NCBI RefSeq assembly: GCF_027568575.1 | Contig: NZ_JANUVP010000015.1 | Strand: one strand, 5' to 3' | Source: Caldifermentibacillus hisashii | GTDB lineage: Bacteria; Bacillota; Bacilli; Bacillales; Caldibacillaceae | DNA length: 64,000 nucleotides | In this document: positions 43,730-52,870 of the stretch, one piece after another | How the letters are laid out: each line of letters begins with the position of its first letter | Numbering within the stretch: position 1 is the first letter of the stretch | The notes under the pieces: generated by a model | Told to the model about the DNA's origin: nothing | What the model saw: the letters and a program-made list of their open reading frames with translations, nothing else | The model's database searches: none | Made by a program: the position numbers and the translations under genes

Positions 43730-44337
43730 TTGTAACTTGAGGCTGGTGTCCTACTACCCGTTAAGATGGGACAAGTAAAATATATAAATTTTAAAAAATT
43801 ATTATTACTTGTTTTAATAAATACCAATTAATTTAAAGTGCGTCAATATCTCAAAAAATATGTCGAATTTTGTCTCGTTCTTTTATCCTATATTTATTGT
43901 GAAATCGAGATAATTTTAGGAATAAAGTCTTAGGTCATTTTATTCTCACTTTTGACAATCCTTACCATATTTTGTAAAAACAATATTGTTTTTTTACAAA
44001 TATTACAATTCGTGGGGCTTTATTCCTCTTTTTTTAATGCCTTTGTTATTTAAACAAATGACAGTTTTCGACAAAAACTTTTTGTGCAAAAGTAAAATAA
44101 AGAAAACTCGGCGATTGCCGATCCTTTAGGCGAAAGCAGAGCCGTAGTCAGCGAAAATACATTTTCGCTTGCGAGGTAATGCTACCGAAGCTTCTCTAGT
44201 TCACCGAAAAAATATAAAATTTTTTCGGCTGCGATGTATTCCAGTGAAGCTTTCCTTATGCACTTATACTTAATTCTTAAAATTTCCAACTACGTCGAAT
44301 TCGCTTCTTTGCTGGAAATTTATACTTTCTTAACGTA
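43730..44337. other. long spacer upstream of the Tad operon, repeats but no gene
   Basis: An AT-rich stretch (43750-44100) without frames is followed by GC-richer repeat DNA at 44101-44255. That part contains two related units, each a perfect hairpin (AGCGAAAAT/ATTTTCGCT at 44150-44169; CCGAAAAAAT-type at 44203-44227) followed by TGCGA-GTA and GAAGCTT. A third motif, AATTTCCA to TAACGTATAA (44280-44339), recurs near 51298-51357. Confidence 0.55.
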
Positions 44338-44369
44338 TAAAAAAAGCGACTGTTCAAAAACAATCGCTT
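44338..44369 (-). terminator. rho-independent terminator of the Cof-type phosphatase gene
   Basis: On the minus strand AAGCGATTGTT and AACAGTCGCTT pair (one mismatch) and are followed by TTTTTTTA. Confidence 0.8.
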
Positions 44370-44479
44370 GATGATGATTCTCCTTTAATTCAGAGAAGGG
44401 AATGAATGTGTTTGCATATTTTCCATTGTTCATATTCATTTAAATTTGGCTTCAACTTTTTGAAAACAACCTTTGAAAA

Positions 44480-45262
44480 TTAAATCAGCCCCATCATTTT
44501 CAAACCGTGTTGTATCCCGTCATGATCCACTGACTTGGTTACGTATTTCGCTACAGATTTTACTTTTTCTTCGGCATTCCCCATTGCAACACTATTATGA
44601 ATGGTAGAGAGCATTTGCATATCATTGAGACCATCGCCAAATGCATATTGCCGTTCTTCCGGAAAGCCTAATTTTTCAATAATTTTTTCAATGCCCTTCG
44701 CTTTTGACCCGCCTTTGGGGAGGACATCAACTGAAACCGGATGCCATCTGACAAAATCAAATTCCGGAAAAGCCATCTCGTATTGTTTTTCCTCTCCCTC
44801 TGGACAAAACAATAACGCTTGGTACAATTCCCGTCCCACATAATATTCCGGATCAAGCGAAGGATAGCGATCAATTTTCAAAGTGTTGATACTTTCTTTC
44901 ACATAGGGATGTTCCGGAATGTTGGTTTTCATATCTTTATGATCCATATATGCCACGGGATAATGATGACTCAGTGCTGCTTCTGTTAATTTTTCTACAG
45001 CATCCGTCCTCAACGGATTTTTGTACAGTACTTTACCATTTAATACAACATATTGTCCATTGTAACTAACATATGTATCAATCCCCAACTCTCTCCGCAA
45101 ATTTTCAAACATAAAGGGTGCTCTTCCGGTAGCGATAGCAACTACATGCCCTCGTTCCTTCAATTTAAAAACGGCTTCTTTCGTTGAATGGGGTAGTTTT
45201 TTGTTAGAATCAAGTAACGTTCCATCAATATCAAAAAAAATTACACTGCGATTTTTTGTCAA
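44480..45262 (-). CDS. Cof-type HAD-IIB phosphatase
   Basis: A 260-residue HAD hydrolase: FFDIDGTLLDSNKKLP at the start, ATGRAPFMFENLR (motif II region), Lys in KGGSKAKGIEKII near 195 and FGDGLNDMQMLSTI near 211. The C2B cap lies between. The TTG at 45262 is chosen because AAGGTG precedes it and the usual family N terminus follows at once. Such enzymes remove phosphate from sugar phosphates, FMN or PLP; the substrate cannot be told here. Confidence 0.85.
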   Translation of the reverse strand: MTKNRSVIFFDIDGTLLDSNKKLPHSTKEAVFKLKERGHVVAIATGRAPFMFENLRRELGIDTYVSYNGQYVVLNGKVLYKNPLRTDAVEKLTEAALSHHYPVAYMDHKDMKTNIPEHPYVKESINTLKIDRYPSLDPEYYVGRELYQALLFCPEGEEKQYEMAFPEFDFVRWHPVSVDVLPKGGSKAKGIEKIIEKLGFPEERQYAFGDGLNDMQMLSTIHNSVAMGNAEEKVKSVAKYVTKSVDHDGIQHGLKMMGLI

Positions 45263-45416
45263 TGCACTCACCTTCAAAATATGTCTTTCTCTTAGTTTAA
45301 ACGTTGAAAAGGATTTCATGTCAACAATTATTAAGAAATTGAATAAAAAAAGAAAAGCTCAGAGCGTCCGAGCTTTCATTTTCTGCCTGTTTTTAGTGAG
45401 AGAAGGAGAAAACTGT

Positions 45417-46361
45417 TTAATTTTTATCTATGAAACTTTCTACTTCATTCATCGCCTGCTCATCATCCATATAAGCGATGATTTTCTCGATAATCTTTTT
45501 ATTTTCCAGCATTGCTTTGCGAAAATCTGATTCGACATTATGATCATCAGTTTCACTGATATCATCAATAATCAATTTTGCCAAAATTACACGCATTACA
45601 TGGATGTCGTCAATCTCTACAACCCGCTGCCAAGCTTCTTCTGTCAGAACAAGATTTTGTTTTTCATAAACATATACGGCAAAAGCACGTTTTAAGTACT
45701 CAATCGGTTGCATATAGAGTACCTTTTTAAACAAATCTGCATTGACATCAGTGAAAAATCTGTTTATGGCATAGGCAACCATTTTTATCTTCAATTCCTG
45801 TGCTTCCGTTAGTGCGACTGAATCACCGTCATAATACAAAAACGCATCTTCATCTGCCATATACGTTTTCCCATCCGTATTTTGCTCAGCTAACTGTAGA
45901 ACATGAGCAATTCGAAAATGAAACAGCGATAACTTTTGTTCAATTCTTTCCAGTTCACCCTGCAAAAGCGTGTCAATATTACTTGACAATTCCGGAAAAT
46001 GAGTTTTAAATTTTTTAGCAACTTCTTCCACTGGAATATATGTTTTTATTTCGCGACCAGTAAACATCATATCAAGCATTGCAGTTCCCAGTTGCCTCTC
46101 AACAATGTGCGGATGCCCGGGAACTTTGCCGAAAACGTCCATGAAAGAAAATTTTTCAGGTGGCAAACAAATCCACGTGCCTGCAATTGCCCGAATCAAA
46201 TCGGAAGCCAAATATTTTGGTCCGGTTTCAGTTTTACAAGCCATGTTTATCAACCCATCTATATCATTTGTTAAATTCAGATAATAAGTAAATAATTTTA
46301 CGGCACCAACCATATTCGGTGATGAATAAGTCTTTATTGGTATAGATAAGTTTTTTTGCAC
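45417..46361 (-). CDS. uncharacterised 314-residue protein
   Basis: A soluble, helical protein with no motif I recognise. Hydrophobic clusters are short, so it is cytosolic. The C-terminal part is acidic and ends ESFIDKN. The frame begins with GTG without a ribosome site; an ATG at residue 17 (MVGAVKLFTYYLNLTN) is an alternative. Codon use is like the neighbours and the frame is long, so it is a real gene. It stands alone between the Cof phosphatase and the aminopeptidase terminator. Confidence 0.6.
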   Translation of the reverse strand: MQKNLSIPIKTYSSPNMVGAVKLFTYYLNLTNDIDGLINMACKTETGPKYLASDLIRAIAGTWICLPPEKFSFMDVFGKVPGHPHIVERQLGTAMLDMMFTGREIKTYIPVEEVAKKFKTHFPELSSNIDTLLQGELERIEQKLSLFHFRIAHVLQLAEQNTDGKTYMADEDAFLYYDGDSVALTEAQELKIKMVAYAINRFFTDVNADLFKKVLYMQPIEYLKRAFAVYVYEKQNLVLTEEAWQRVVEIDDIHVMRVILAKLIIDDISETDDHNVESDFRKAMLENKKIIEKIIAYMDDEQAMNEVESFIDKN

Positions 46362-46371
46362 TTTTTTATAG

Positions 46372-46406
46372 AAAAAAAGGGGGGAATAGACATCGCCCCC
46401 TTTTTT
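46372..46406 (-). terminator. rho-independent terminator of the aminopeptidase gene
   Basis: Arms AAAAAAGGGGGC / GCCCCC-TTTTTT with a 10-base loop, directly after the stop codon, with T runs on both sides; the best terminator in the window. Confidence 0.9.
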
Positions 46407-46409
46407 ACA

Positions 46410-47654
46410 TTAAATCGCCCAATCCCCGTTACGGAAAACGGGTACGACTGTGCCGTCTTTTTTAATGCCATCGATATTCATTTCACTGGAACCGATCATG
46501 AAATCAACATGAACATGAGATGTGTTAATTCCTTTTGCTTTTAACTCTTCTTCACTCATTTTCGTACCGCCTTCTATATTCGTTGGATAGGCAGAACCAA
46601 TTGCCAAATGGTTAGAGGCATTTTCGTCAAATAATGTATTAAAGAAGGTTATTCCTGACTGAGAAATTGGTGACGGATCCGGAACAAGCGCAACTTCCCC
46701 TAAACCTGTCGCACCTTCATTTTCAAAAACGAGTTTCTTAATAACTGCATCTCCTTTTTCCGCTGAGATATCAACTATTTTGCCATCTTTAAAATGAACT
46801 TCAATTCCTTCAATTAATGTTCCTGCATAGCTAAGTGGTTTGGTGCTACGAACAACACCATCCATCCGACGGGTATCAGGCGCGGTAAACACTTCTTCTG
46901 TCGGCATATTGGCGATGAAGATTTCTCCTTTAGGATTGTGGCTTCCGGCACTTGCCCAAATATGATTTTCCGGCAATCCTAACGTCAAATCCGTTCCCGG
47001 TGCTGTATAGTGGAGGGCACTAAACTGAATTTCATTTAGTTTATCTGCTTTTTTCTTCAATGTCTCTACATGTTGGTCCCAAGCAGTAATCGGATCATCT
47101 TCATAAACACGACAAGTTTTGAAAATTTGGTCCCATAACGCATCAACTTGTTCTTCTGTTGTGGCTAAATCCGGAAATACTTTTGCAGCCCAACCGGCAC
47201 CGGCCGCAGCAGCAACTGTCCATTTTACTTCATCATTTTGAGTTGCTGTCAGTTGTGTCTTAAATGCTTTTGACGCTACTTTTTGATATGCTGTTATTTT
47301 TTCCGGATCAATATCATTTAATAATCCCGGATCACTTGAAACAATGGAAAGCCGACTAACCCGATGATTTAAGATATGATCTTCAACTTCTTCAATTTCA
47401 TATTTTGGAATATCCGTTAGTACTTCTGTCGGTTGGTGTTGATAATGCATTTTACCAATGGCATCATCACTCCATTTTACGACCACTTTTTCGGCTCCTA
47501 ATTTATAAGCTTCTTCTGTAATTAAGCGAGCGAGTGGGGCTTGATCCACAGTAATCGTCATTTTTACCCAGTCACCCGGTTGCACATTAATTCCTTTTAC
47601 AGCAAGTAGTTTCGCATATTTCTGTAAATTCTTTTCAAAGTTTGGCAAAACCAT
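46410..47654 (-). CDS. ampS: M29-family metallo-aminopeptidase (AmpS/PepS type)
   Basis: A 414-residue thermophilic-type aminopeptidase. The N-terminal domain starts with NVQPGDWVKM and LARLITEEAYKLGAEKV; the metal-binding C-terminal domain shows GEIFIANMPTEEVFTAPD, EGIEVHFKDGKIVD, NEGATGLGEVALVPD, FNTLFDENASNHLAIG and HVDFMIGSSEMNIDG, all conserved in M29. It removes N-terminal residues from peptides in the cytosol. GGAGG precedes the ATG. Single-gene unit. Confidence 0.92.
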   Translation of the reverse strand: MVLPNFEKNLQKYAKLLAVKGINVQPGDWVKMTITVDQAPLARLITEEAYKLGAEKVVVKWSDDAIGKMHYQHQPTEVLTDIPKYEIEEVEDHILNHRVSRLSIVSSDPGLLNDIDPEKITAYQKVASKAFKTQLTATQNDEVKWTVAAAAGAGWAAKVFPDLATTEEQVDALWDQIFKTCRVYEDDPITAWDQHVETLKKKADKLNEIQFSALHYTAPGTDLTLGLPENHIWASAGSHNPKGEIFIANMPTEEVFTAPDTRRMDGVVRSTKPLSYAGTLIEGIEVHFKDGKIVDISAEKGDAVIKKLVFENEGATGLGEVALVPDPSPISQSGITFFNTLFDENASNHLAIGSAYPTNIEGGTKMSEEELKAKGINTSHVHVDFMIGSSEMNIDGIKKDGTVVPVFRNGDWAI

Positions 47655-47813
47655 TTGTCATTCCTCCATTCAAATATGTACATATTCTATATCAACATAG
47701 TTTTCCATTTTCTGCAAGTATTGGACAATGTATTAATTTTGTTTTGTTGAACGCCAATTAATACATATATAATAGTAGAAACTGGAAAAAACCATTCCTA
47801 AAATGGTAAATTT

Positions 47814-47966
47814 TCATTTTTTATTTGTTTTATCTGTTTGATTGTTTGAATTTTTTAGCAGAGGTTGTTTATGAAATTTGGTCAGCTCATCATTTGTTTG
47901 TAAAACAGATGAACCTAAATTATTATTCAATGCACCTTCTTCGTTTAGTCTTTCTTTTTTTGCCAT
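47814..47966 (-). CDS. 50-residue hydrophilic small protein
   Basis: A short frame with a very good ribosome site (GGGAGGTAATTTT before ATG). The product MAKKERLNEEGALNNNLGSS to KTNKK is rich in Asn, Lys and Gln and has no Cys, Trp or Tyr, like many small spore-associated or YfhD-type proteins of bacilli. It lies between ampS and a yfhF-like gene; in B. subtilis yfhF also has small spore-related neighbours. Identity not established. Confidence 0.5.
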   Translation of the reverse strand: MAKKERLNEEGALNNNLGSSVLQTNDELTKFHKQPLLKNSNNQTDKTNKK

Positions 47967-48066
47967 AAAATTACCTCCCAATCTGTATAATGATTTCCTT
48001 ATTTTATCCGTTTATTTTAAATGCAATACATGATCAAGAGGAAACTAGATTTTTCATAGTAAACAA

Positions 48067-48972
48067 TTATTTTTTCACAAGCAAATCTTTCAATGCTTTT
48101 TCAACGGTGGGAAATTCGAATTCAAATCCTTCGTCCAGTAACACGCTCGGTAAAACCTTTTGACCTTCAAGGACAAGCTTACTTTTTTCTCCAAGAACAA
48201 GTTTTAATAAAAATGAAGGGGCCGGGAACCAATGAGGTCGCCTTAATACAAAGCTGATAGTCCGACCCAATTCCTCCATTCTAACAGGATTTGGTGCGAC
48301 GACATTTACTGGCCCGCGAACACGATCATTTTCCATAACAAACACGATGGCCCGAACGGCATCTATTACATGAATCCAAGATACCCATTGTTTACCTGAA
48401 CCAACTGTCCCGCCGGCAAACAATTTATAAGGTAAAGTCATCAGGGGTAATGCACCACCGTCATTGCCAAGTACGACACCAAATCGCATAAAAACCGTTC
48501 TGATGCCGAATTGTTCTGCTTCTTTTGCCTTCTTCTCCCAATCAATAACGGTCTTAGCCAGAAAGTCATTCGATTTGTCCGATGATTTTTCGGTATATAT
48601 TGCATCGAATGAAGACGGGTAAATACCAACTGCACTTGCATTAATTAAGATCGCCGGTTTCTGAGGCAAAAGCTTAATAATTCGTAATAATTCTTCCGTT
48701 GCTTCCATCCGACTTTGGTAAATTTCCTTCTGATGTTTTTTTGTCCATCTTCCGTCATTAATAGATACACCGGCTAAATTGATATAGACATCCGTATTTT
48801 CTAACTTTTCCTCAAGATTTGATGATCCGTTTAGCCATGTCACATATTCCACATTTGAACATAAACTATTTCCACTTCTTGTTAACACAATAATTTCATG
48901 CCCTTGTTGTATAAGAAAATTCGTTAACTTATTCCCAATAAAGCCGCGCCCTCCGGCAATAACAATTTTCAT
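48067..48972 (-). CDS. yfhF: TIGR01777-family NAD-dependent epimerase, YfhF-like
   Basis: A 301-residue SDR-type protein. The NAD loop is GGRGFIGNKLTNFL near residue 8; LAGVSINDGRWTKKHQKEI near 67 and INASAVGIYPS near 105 are diagnostic for TIGR01777; a DUF1731 C-terminal part (RRPHWFPAPSFLLKLVLGE) is complete. The ATG at 48972 follows GGTGAGGGG. The biochemical function of this family is not settled. Confidence 0.88.
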   Translation of the reverse strand: MKIVIAGGRGFIGNKLTNFLIQQGHEIIVLTRSGNSLCSNVEYVTWLNGSSNLEEKLENTDVYINLAGVSINDGRWTKKHQKEIYQSRMEATEELLRIIKLLPQKPAILINASAVGIYPSSFDAIYTEKSSDKSNDFLAKTVIDWEKKAKEAEQFGIRTVFMRFGVVLGNDGGALPLMTLPYKLFAGGTVGSGKQWVSWIHVIDAVRAIVFVMENDRVRGPVNVVAPNPVRMEELGRTISFVLRRPHWFPAPSFLLKLVLGEKSKLVLEGQKVLPSVLLDEGFEFEFPTVEKALKDLLVKK

Positions 48973-49157
48973 GCCCCTCACCCCAACCGCTAAAATGATT
49001 TACAGACTTTTGAAAAACTATTCTGGCTAAATCAACGACAATTGATACAAAAAACCGGTTTATCCGCCATTCTTCGGTCTTCGTTCAAAACATCTCAATA
49101 GATTATATTTTTCAAAGCATAATTTTTATGAATGATGTAATTATTTTGAATTGTTAG

Positions 49158-49196
49158 AAGGGGTTTGACTGCAGTGAGTGCCCTTCCTTTTTTTAA
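49158..49196. terminator. hairpin downstream of adenine deaminase
   Basis: GAAGGGG and CCCTTC pair around a 20-base inner segment; the T run (TTTTTTT) is on the plus strand, so it terminates plus-strand transcription best, yet no plus-strand gene is near. On the minus strand it follows the adenine deaminase stop. Confidence 0.45.
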
Positions 49197-49219
49197 TATA
49201 AAGTGGAAACTATATACCT

Positions 49220-50965
49220 TTATACAAGTAGTGGAATATGCTTAAATTCGCTAACATCAAACAGCCCTTGATCGGTAAGTTTTAATTTCGGAATGACCGG
49301 TAAGCTTAAAAATGCAAGTGTGATAAACAGATGTGGCAGCCGACCATTCGTTACAAGGTCTAAGGAGGCGTGCAATTTTTCGATCTCCTTCAGCACTTCC
49401 GGGTAAGGTTTATTCGACATAAGTCCTGATATAGCTAATTCTAGAGTGGCTAACACTTTCCCGTTTTGAACAACAACTAATCCGCCTTGAATGGCTTGGA
49501 TTACTTCCACTGCTTTCAAGATATCCCCGTCATTCGTTCCGGCAACTATCAAATTATGCGAATCATGTCCGACCGTTGAAGCAACCGCGCCTGATGTCAA
49601 TCCAAGCCCCTTCACAATACCTAAACCAATATTTCCCGTCAAATGGTGCCGTTCAATTACAGCTAATTTAGCTAAATCTTTTTCTGCGTCAGGTGAAAAA
49701 ATGCCATTTTGTACCGGAACTTCTTCAATTAATTTATTCGTCACAATTTGATCCGGGATAACTTCAATGATATGGGCCTTTTGATGAACACCCATGGCAA
49801 GTTGTAAGTCTTCTTCTTTTATCTTATTTACCCGAACCGATTTCATTAATTTTTCCCTCGAAGGAATTGGCTGAGCACCATCAATTTTCCCTGTAAATGT
49901 TCCCGCTTCTGCAACCAACTTTCCGGCTTTGAAAACTTTTGCGATTTCAAGAGTCTTCAAATCTTCCAAAAAGACAAGATCTGCTTCAAATCCCGGAGCA
50001 ACTGCACCTTTCGTATTCAAGGAAAAACATTCAGCAGCGTTTAATGTAGCAAGTTGAATTGCCTGAATCGGGTCCATGCCATATTGAATAGCCAAACGAA
50101 TGTTATGATCAACACTGCCTTCAATAAGCAAATCATCTAAATGTTTATCATCCGTGCAAAATAAAAATCTTCTGGCATTAGAAGGGGTAACCATTTTGAT
50201 TAGTTGTTTCAGGTTTTTTGCCGTTGTTCCTTCACGAATCATCACATACATTCCTCTGGCGATCCGCATTTCTACTTCATTGCTGTTAACACATTCATGA
50301 TCCGTTGTGATTCCGGCTGTCCGGTAAATATTTATCCCGTTCTCATCAAAACCGGAGCCGTGTCCATCAATTTGATTCCGATGTATTTTTGCTGATACAA
50401 TTTTTTTAAACATTTCTTTATCATGATTTTTTACACTGGGAAAATCCATCACTTCTGCAAGTCCTAACACACGCGGATGAGCATAAAAGGGTTCCAGTTG
50501 TTCATTTTGCAGAACTGCTCCTGAGTTTTCAAAAGAGGTTGCAGGTACACACGAGGGCAACATGACAAATACATCTAAATCCAGTCCTTCCGAATCATGT
50601 AGCATAAAGGAAATTCCTTCTGTTCCTGAGACATTGGCAATTTCATGCGGATCGGTAATAACAGTCGTAACACCGTGGGGCAAAACAACTTTGGCAAATT
50701 CTTTCGGGGTAACCATCGATGACTCAATATGAACGTGGGCATCAATAAATGATGGAGCAATATATTGACCTATTGCATCAATGACGTGTTTCCCCTCATA
50801 TTCCCCGATGCCAACAATGATTCCATCTGTTATCGCAATATCCGCCTGTTTAATTGTCAAATTAAATACATCGACAATTTTTCCGCCTTTAATTACGACA
50901 TCAGCAGGCACACGTTTGCTCGCTGCATCTATCCTTCTCTTTAATGATTCCATTTCATTTTTCAT
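49220..50965 (-). CDS. ade: adenine deaminase
   Basis: A 581-residue amidohydrolase. The metal motif IDAHVHIESSMVTPKEF is near residue 73, TDPHEIANVSG near 109, the DGHGSGF-type loop (IDGHGSGFDENGIN) near 197, TDDKHL near 273 and the C-terminal GTNDGDILKAVEVI; all are typical of Ade/AdeC, which turns adenine into hypoxanthine and ammonia for purine salvage. GGAGGG precedes the ATG. No purine riboswitch is seen upstream. Confidence 0.93.
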   Translation of the reverse strand: MKNEMESLKRRIDAASKRVPADVVIKGGKIVDVFNLTIKQADIAITDGIIVGIGEYEGKHVIDAIGQYIAPSFIDAHVHIESSMVTPKEFAKVVLPHGVTTVITDPHEIANVSGTEGISFMLHDSEGLDLDVFVMLPSCVPATSFENSGAVLQNEQLEPFYAHPRVLGLAEVMDFPSVKNHDKEMFKKIVSAKIHRNQIDGHGSGFDENGINIYRTAGITTDHECVNSNEVEMRIARGMYVMIREGTTAKNLKQLIKMVTPSNARRFLFCTDDKHLDDLLIEGSVDHNIRLAIQYGMDPIQAIQLATLNAAECFSLNTKGAVAPGFEADLVFLEDLKTLEIAKVFKAGKLVAEAGTFTGKIDGAQPIPSREKLMKSVRVNKIKEEDLQLAMGVHQKAHIIEVIPDQIVTNKLIEEVPVQNGIFSPDAEKDLAKLAVIERHHLTGNIGLGIVKGLGLTSGAVASTVGHDSHNLIVAGTNDGDILKAVEVIQAIQGGLVVVQNGKVLATLELAISGLMSNKPYPEVLKEIEKLHASLDLVTNGRLPHLFITLAFLSLPVIPKLKLTDQGLFDVSEFKHIPLLV

Positions 50966-51026
50966 CTGTGTTCCCTCCGTTTTTAACTAATTATTTTACC
51001 ATTTTTATAAAAGATTACAAGTTATG

Positions 51027-51054
51027 TTGACAAAGTTGCCATTTTGTCTATAAT
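51027..51054 (+). promoter_or_regulatory. consensus sigma-A promoter without a downstream gene
   Basis: TTGACA at 51027-51032 and TATAAT at 51049-51054, both perfect, 16 bp apart, reading plus, away from adenine deaminase. No frame follows before the terminator near 51360, so it may drive a small RNA. Confidence 0.6.
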
Positions 51055-51399
51055 TCAGAGGGATTTTTAATTTGTGTTAGAAAAGCGGAAGAAAAACTAA
51101 CCTAATTGGGTTAGCAAATTGCTGGTTGTTTAAGAAAAGATTGGCATAAAAATATGGGTCAATTAAAAAAAAGATTTGCAAACTCTGATTGCATGGCAGT
51201 CCTTTACTAGAAAAAAACTGGATCAGAAACTTCTTCCACCAGTAACAAGTGCAACAACATTTATTATGTTTGTTTTTTTATACATTCAGATTTTATAAAT
51301 TTCCAGCCATGTTGAATTGGTATCTTTGCCGGAGATTTATAATTTCCTAAGTGTAACAAAAAATCAGTTTCTGACAACTCTGGGGCAGAAACTGATTTT
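51055..51399 (+). ncRNA. candidate small RNA between a consensus promoter and a strong terminator
   Basis: The 345-bp stretch has no credible coding frame. It begins after a perfect promoter, contains a small hairpin (CTAACC / GGTTAG near 51097-51114) and ends in the bidirectional stem AAAATCAGTTTCTG / CAGAAACTGATTTT. Part of it (51298-51357) is a dispersed repeat also found near 44280. I recognise no known RNA family, so this is a hypothesis. Confidence 0.3.
51360..51399. terminator. strong bidirectional terminator
   Basis: Perfect 14-bp stem AAAATCAGTTTCTG / CAGAAACTGATTTT. On the minus strand it ends the HAAS-protein gene and is followed by TTTTTTG. Confidence 0.85.
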
Positions 51400-51427
51400 G
51401 ATATTGTTATTCGAACAAAGTGAGTTA

Positions 51428-52174
51428 TTACTCAAAACGATTTTCTTTCCTATTTACGAAAAATAAATAGATTAGTATCCCTAATAAAGAAATTAAATGG
51501 GAAATAACCATTTGCAGATCTTCCTTAAGCGGTGTAAACATTAAAACATACTCCGGTAAATAAAGAAATATTGGAATGACAATCAGTACCAACGATTTAC
51601 TCCAAATGGAACCACCAATAAAAATCAGAGCTGAAAGGCAGAACAGAGCAATATTTCCCGTAGAATTAAAATGAATGACTGTTTCTCCATAGCGGTTATC
51701 CAACCAAATTAATAAGACAAAACCACCAATTTGAATAGCTGATATCAATAATAAAACGATCCAACCAACGGACTTTTTACGGACACCCGACAAAAATTTC
51801 ATCGTCTTCATTAACAGCAGTAGGAAACAAACAGTTAGTAAAGGATAACCAATGAGTTCAAACCATGAATAGTCAGTGTCCCGGTTGATTACGTCCCCCA
51901 TTAACACAAAAGCAAAGACACCGAGAATCATCATTGCCCCATACCCTGTCCATTGCTTGATATCAAACTTCATTTCGTTTGCAAACTGTTCCATATATTC
52001 TTTTGGAGAATTGCCGATAATATCTATAATGGATTTTCCCCTTTTTTCTGCTTCCCATAAATGATCTTCAAGTTCAGCCACAATATCTTCAATTTCGTTA
52101 TCAGATTTTCCGGTTGAAAAAAGATATAGACGTAAATCTTCAATAAACTTTCTACTTTCTGGAGATAACTTCAC
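51428..52174 (-). CDS. HAAS-domain membrane protein
   Basis: A 248-residue protein. Residues 1-65 (SRKFIEDLRLYL, IVAELEDHLWEAEKRG, GNSPKEYMEQFANEM) form a HAAS domain; about six helices follow. Such proteins are regularly coded after PadR regulators and are thought to act with them. The GTG start overlaps the PadR stop (GTGA), so the two are translated together. Likely in the cell membrane; molecular role unknown. Confidence 0.82.
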   Translation of the reverse strand: MKLSPESRKFIEDLRLYLFSTGKSDNEIEDIVAELEDHLWEAEKRGKSIIDIIGNSPKEYMEQFANEMKFDIKQWTGYGAMMILGVFAFVLMGDVINRDTDYSWFELIGYPLLTVCFLLLLMKTMKFLSGVRKKSVGWIVLLLISAIQIGGFVLLIWLDNRYGETVIHFNSTGNIALFCLSALIFIGGSIWSKSLVLIVIPIFLYLPEYVLMFTPLKEDLQMVISHLISLLGILIYLFFVNRKENRFE

Positions 52175-52515
52175 TTTTCAATCTCCCCCTTTGTTTCTTG
52201 ATCTAATAGCATATTTACACTGGTGGAAATGTCCATCCAGATTTCTTTAAATTTTTCCAACTCCTCCAGTCCTTTATTTGTAATGTAATAATACTTCCGT
52301 TGAGGTCCTCCCGATGGAACCGGCTTAGTTTTTACTTCAACTAATTTTTCCTTTCTCATTCGTAACAGTAATGGATAAATACTCCCTTCTCTAACCATGA
52401 TAAAACCGTATTTTCCAAGTTTTTCAATCATTTCATATCCATACGTTTCACCTTTTGAAATAATTGCCAATAAGCATCCTTCTAAAATTCCCTTTAATAT
52501 CTGACTGGATTCCAA
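52171..52515 (-). CDS. PadR-family transcriptional regulator
   Basis: A 114-residue winged-helix regulator: LKGILEGCLLAIISKGETYGYEMIEKL (ends cited), then REGSIYPLLLRMRKEKLVE and the wing PQRKYYYITNKGLEEL. The TTG at 52515 is the right start, because GAAAGGAGGG lies 6 bp before it; upstream in-frame codons would put that site inside the gene and add a hydrophobic, non-family extension. It probably represses its own operon through the palindromes just upstream. Confidence 0.88.
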   Translation of the reverse strand: MESSQILKGILEGCLLAIISKGETYGYEMIEKLGKYGFIMVREGSIYPLLLRMRKEKLVEVKTKPVPSGGPQRKYYYITNKGLEELEKFKEIWMDISTSVNMLLDQETKGEIEK

Positions 52516-52540
52516 CGCATTCCCTCCTTTCATTGATAAA

Positions 52541-52620
52541 ACTATCTTGCTATACAATATAGTACACAAAAAAATAAATATGTTTCCCAAACAGCAGACT
52601 AATTTGTATTGCAATATAGT
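52541..52620 (-). promoter_or_regulatory. probable PadR operator region
   Basis: An inverted repeat ACTATCTTG-N5-CAATATAGT (52541-52563, one mismatch) and a second CAATATAGT half-site with inverted flank (TTGTATTGCAATATAGT, 52604-52620) lie in the promoter region of the PadR-HAAS operon. Their position and symmetry suit autoregulation. Confidence 0.5.
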
Positions 52621-52741
52621 TAAAATATAATTCAGAATCATGCGTTTGTCAAGCAAATTTTATAAAAAACCATTAATTTTTCCTCAAGCATTCGTTTAGA
52701 GCACAGTTAACAGATAGACAAAGGTTGAAGGAAAGTGATTG

Positions 52742-52814
52742 CTGTTGAATAATGGGACAGAGTTGTTGAATTTTGCTTCTTCACTGTTGAATAAGGGGAC
52801 AGGGCTGTTGAATT
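52742..52814. repeat. two 31-bp direct repeats, 42 bp apart
   Basis: CTGTTGAATAATGGGACAGA... at 52742 and CTGTTGAATAAGGGGACAGG... at 52784 agree over 31 bp with three differences. A 65-residue minus-strand frame passes through (repeat PVPLFNS), but its start lacks support. Likely non-coding spacer repeat. Confidence 0.5.
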
Positions 52815-52870
52815 CCGGGGTATATTTCCCTAGTGTTTCATTCAGTTTCTCCATCCCCCAACTAATGATA

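Noticed and set aside
45201..45530. 109-residue plus-strand frame
   Set aside because: Covers the start of the Cof phosphatase and the end of the 314-aa gene on the other strand; no ribosome site or family signs.
50966..51026. Purine riboswitch upstream of adenine deaminase
   Set aside because: The leader is short and lacks the conserved junction sequences.
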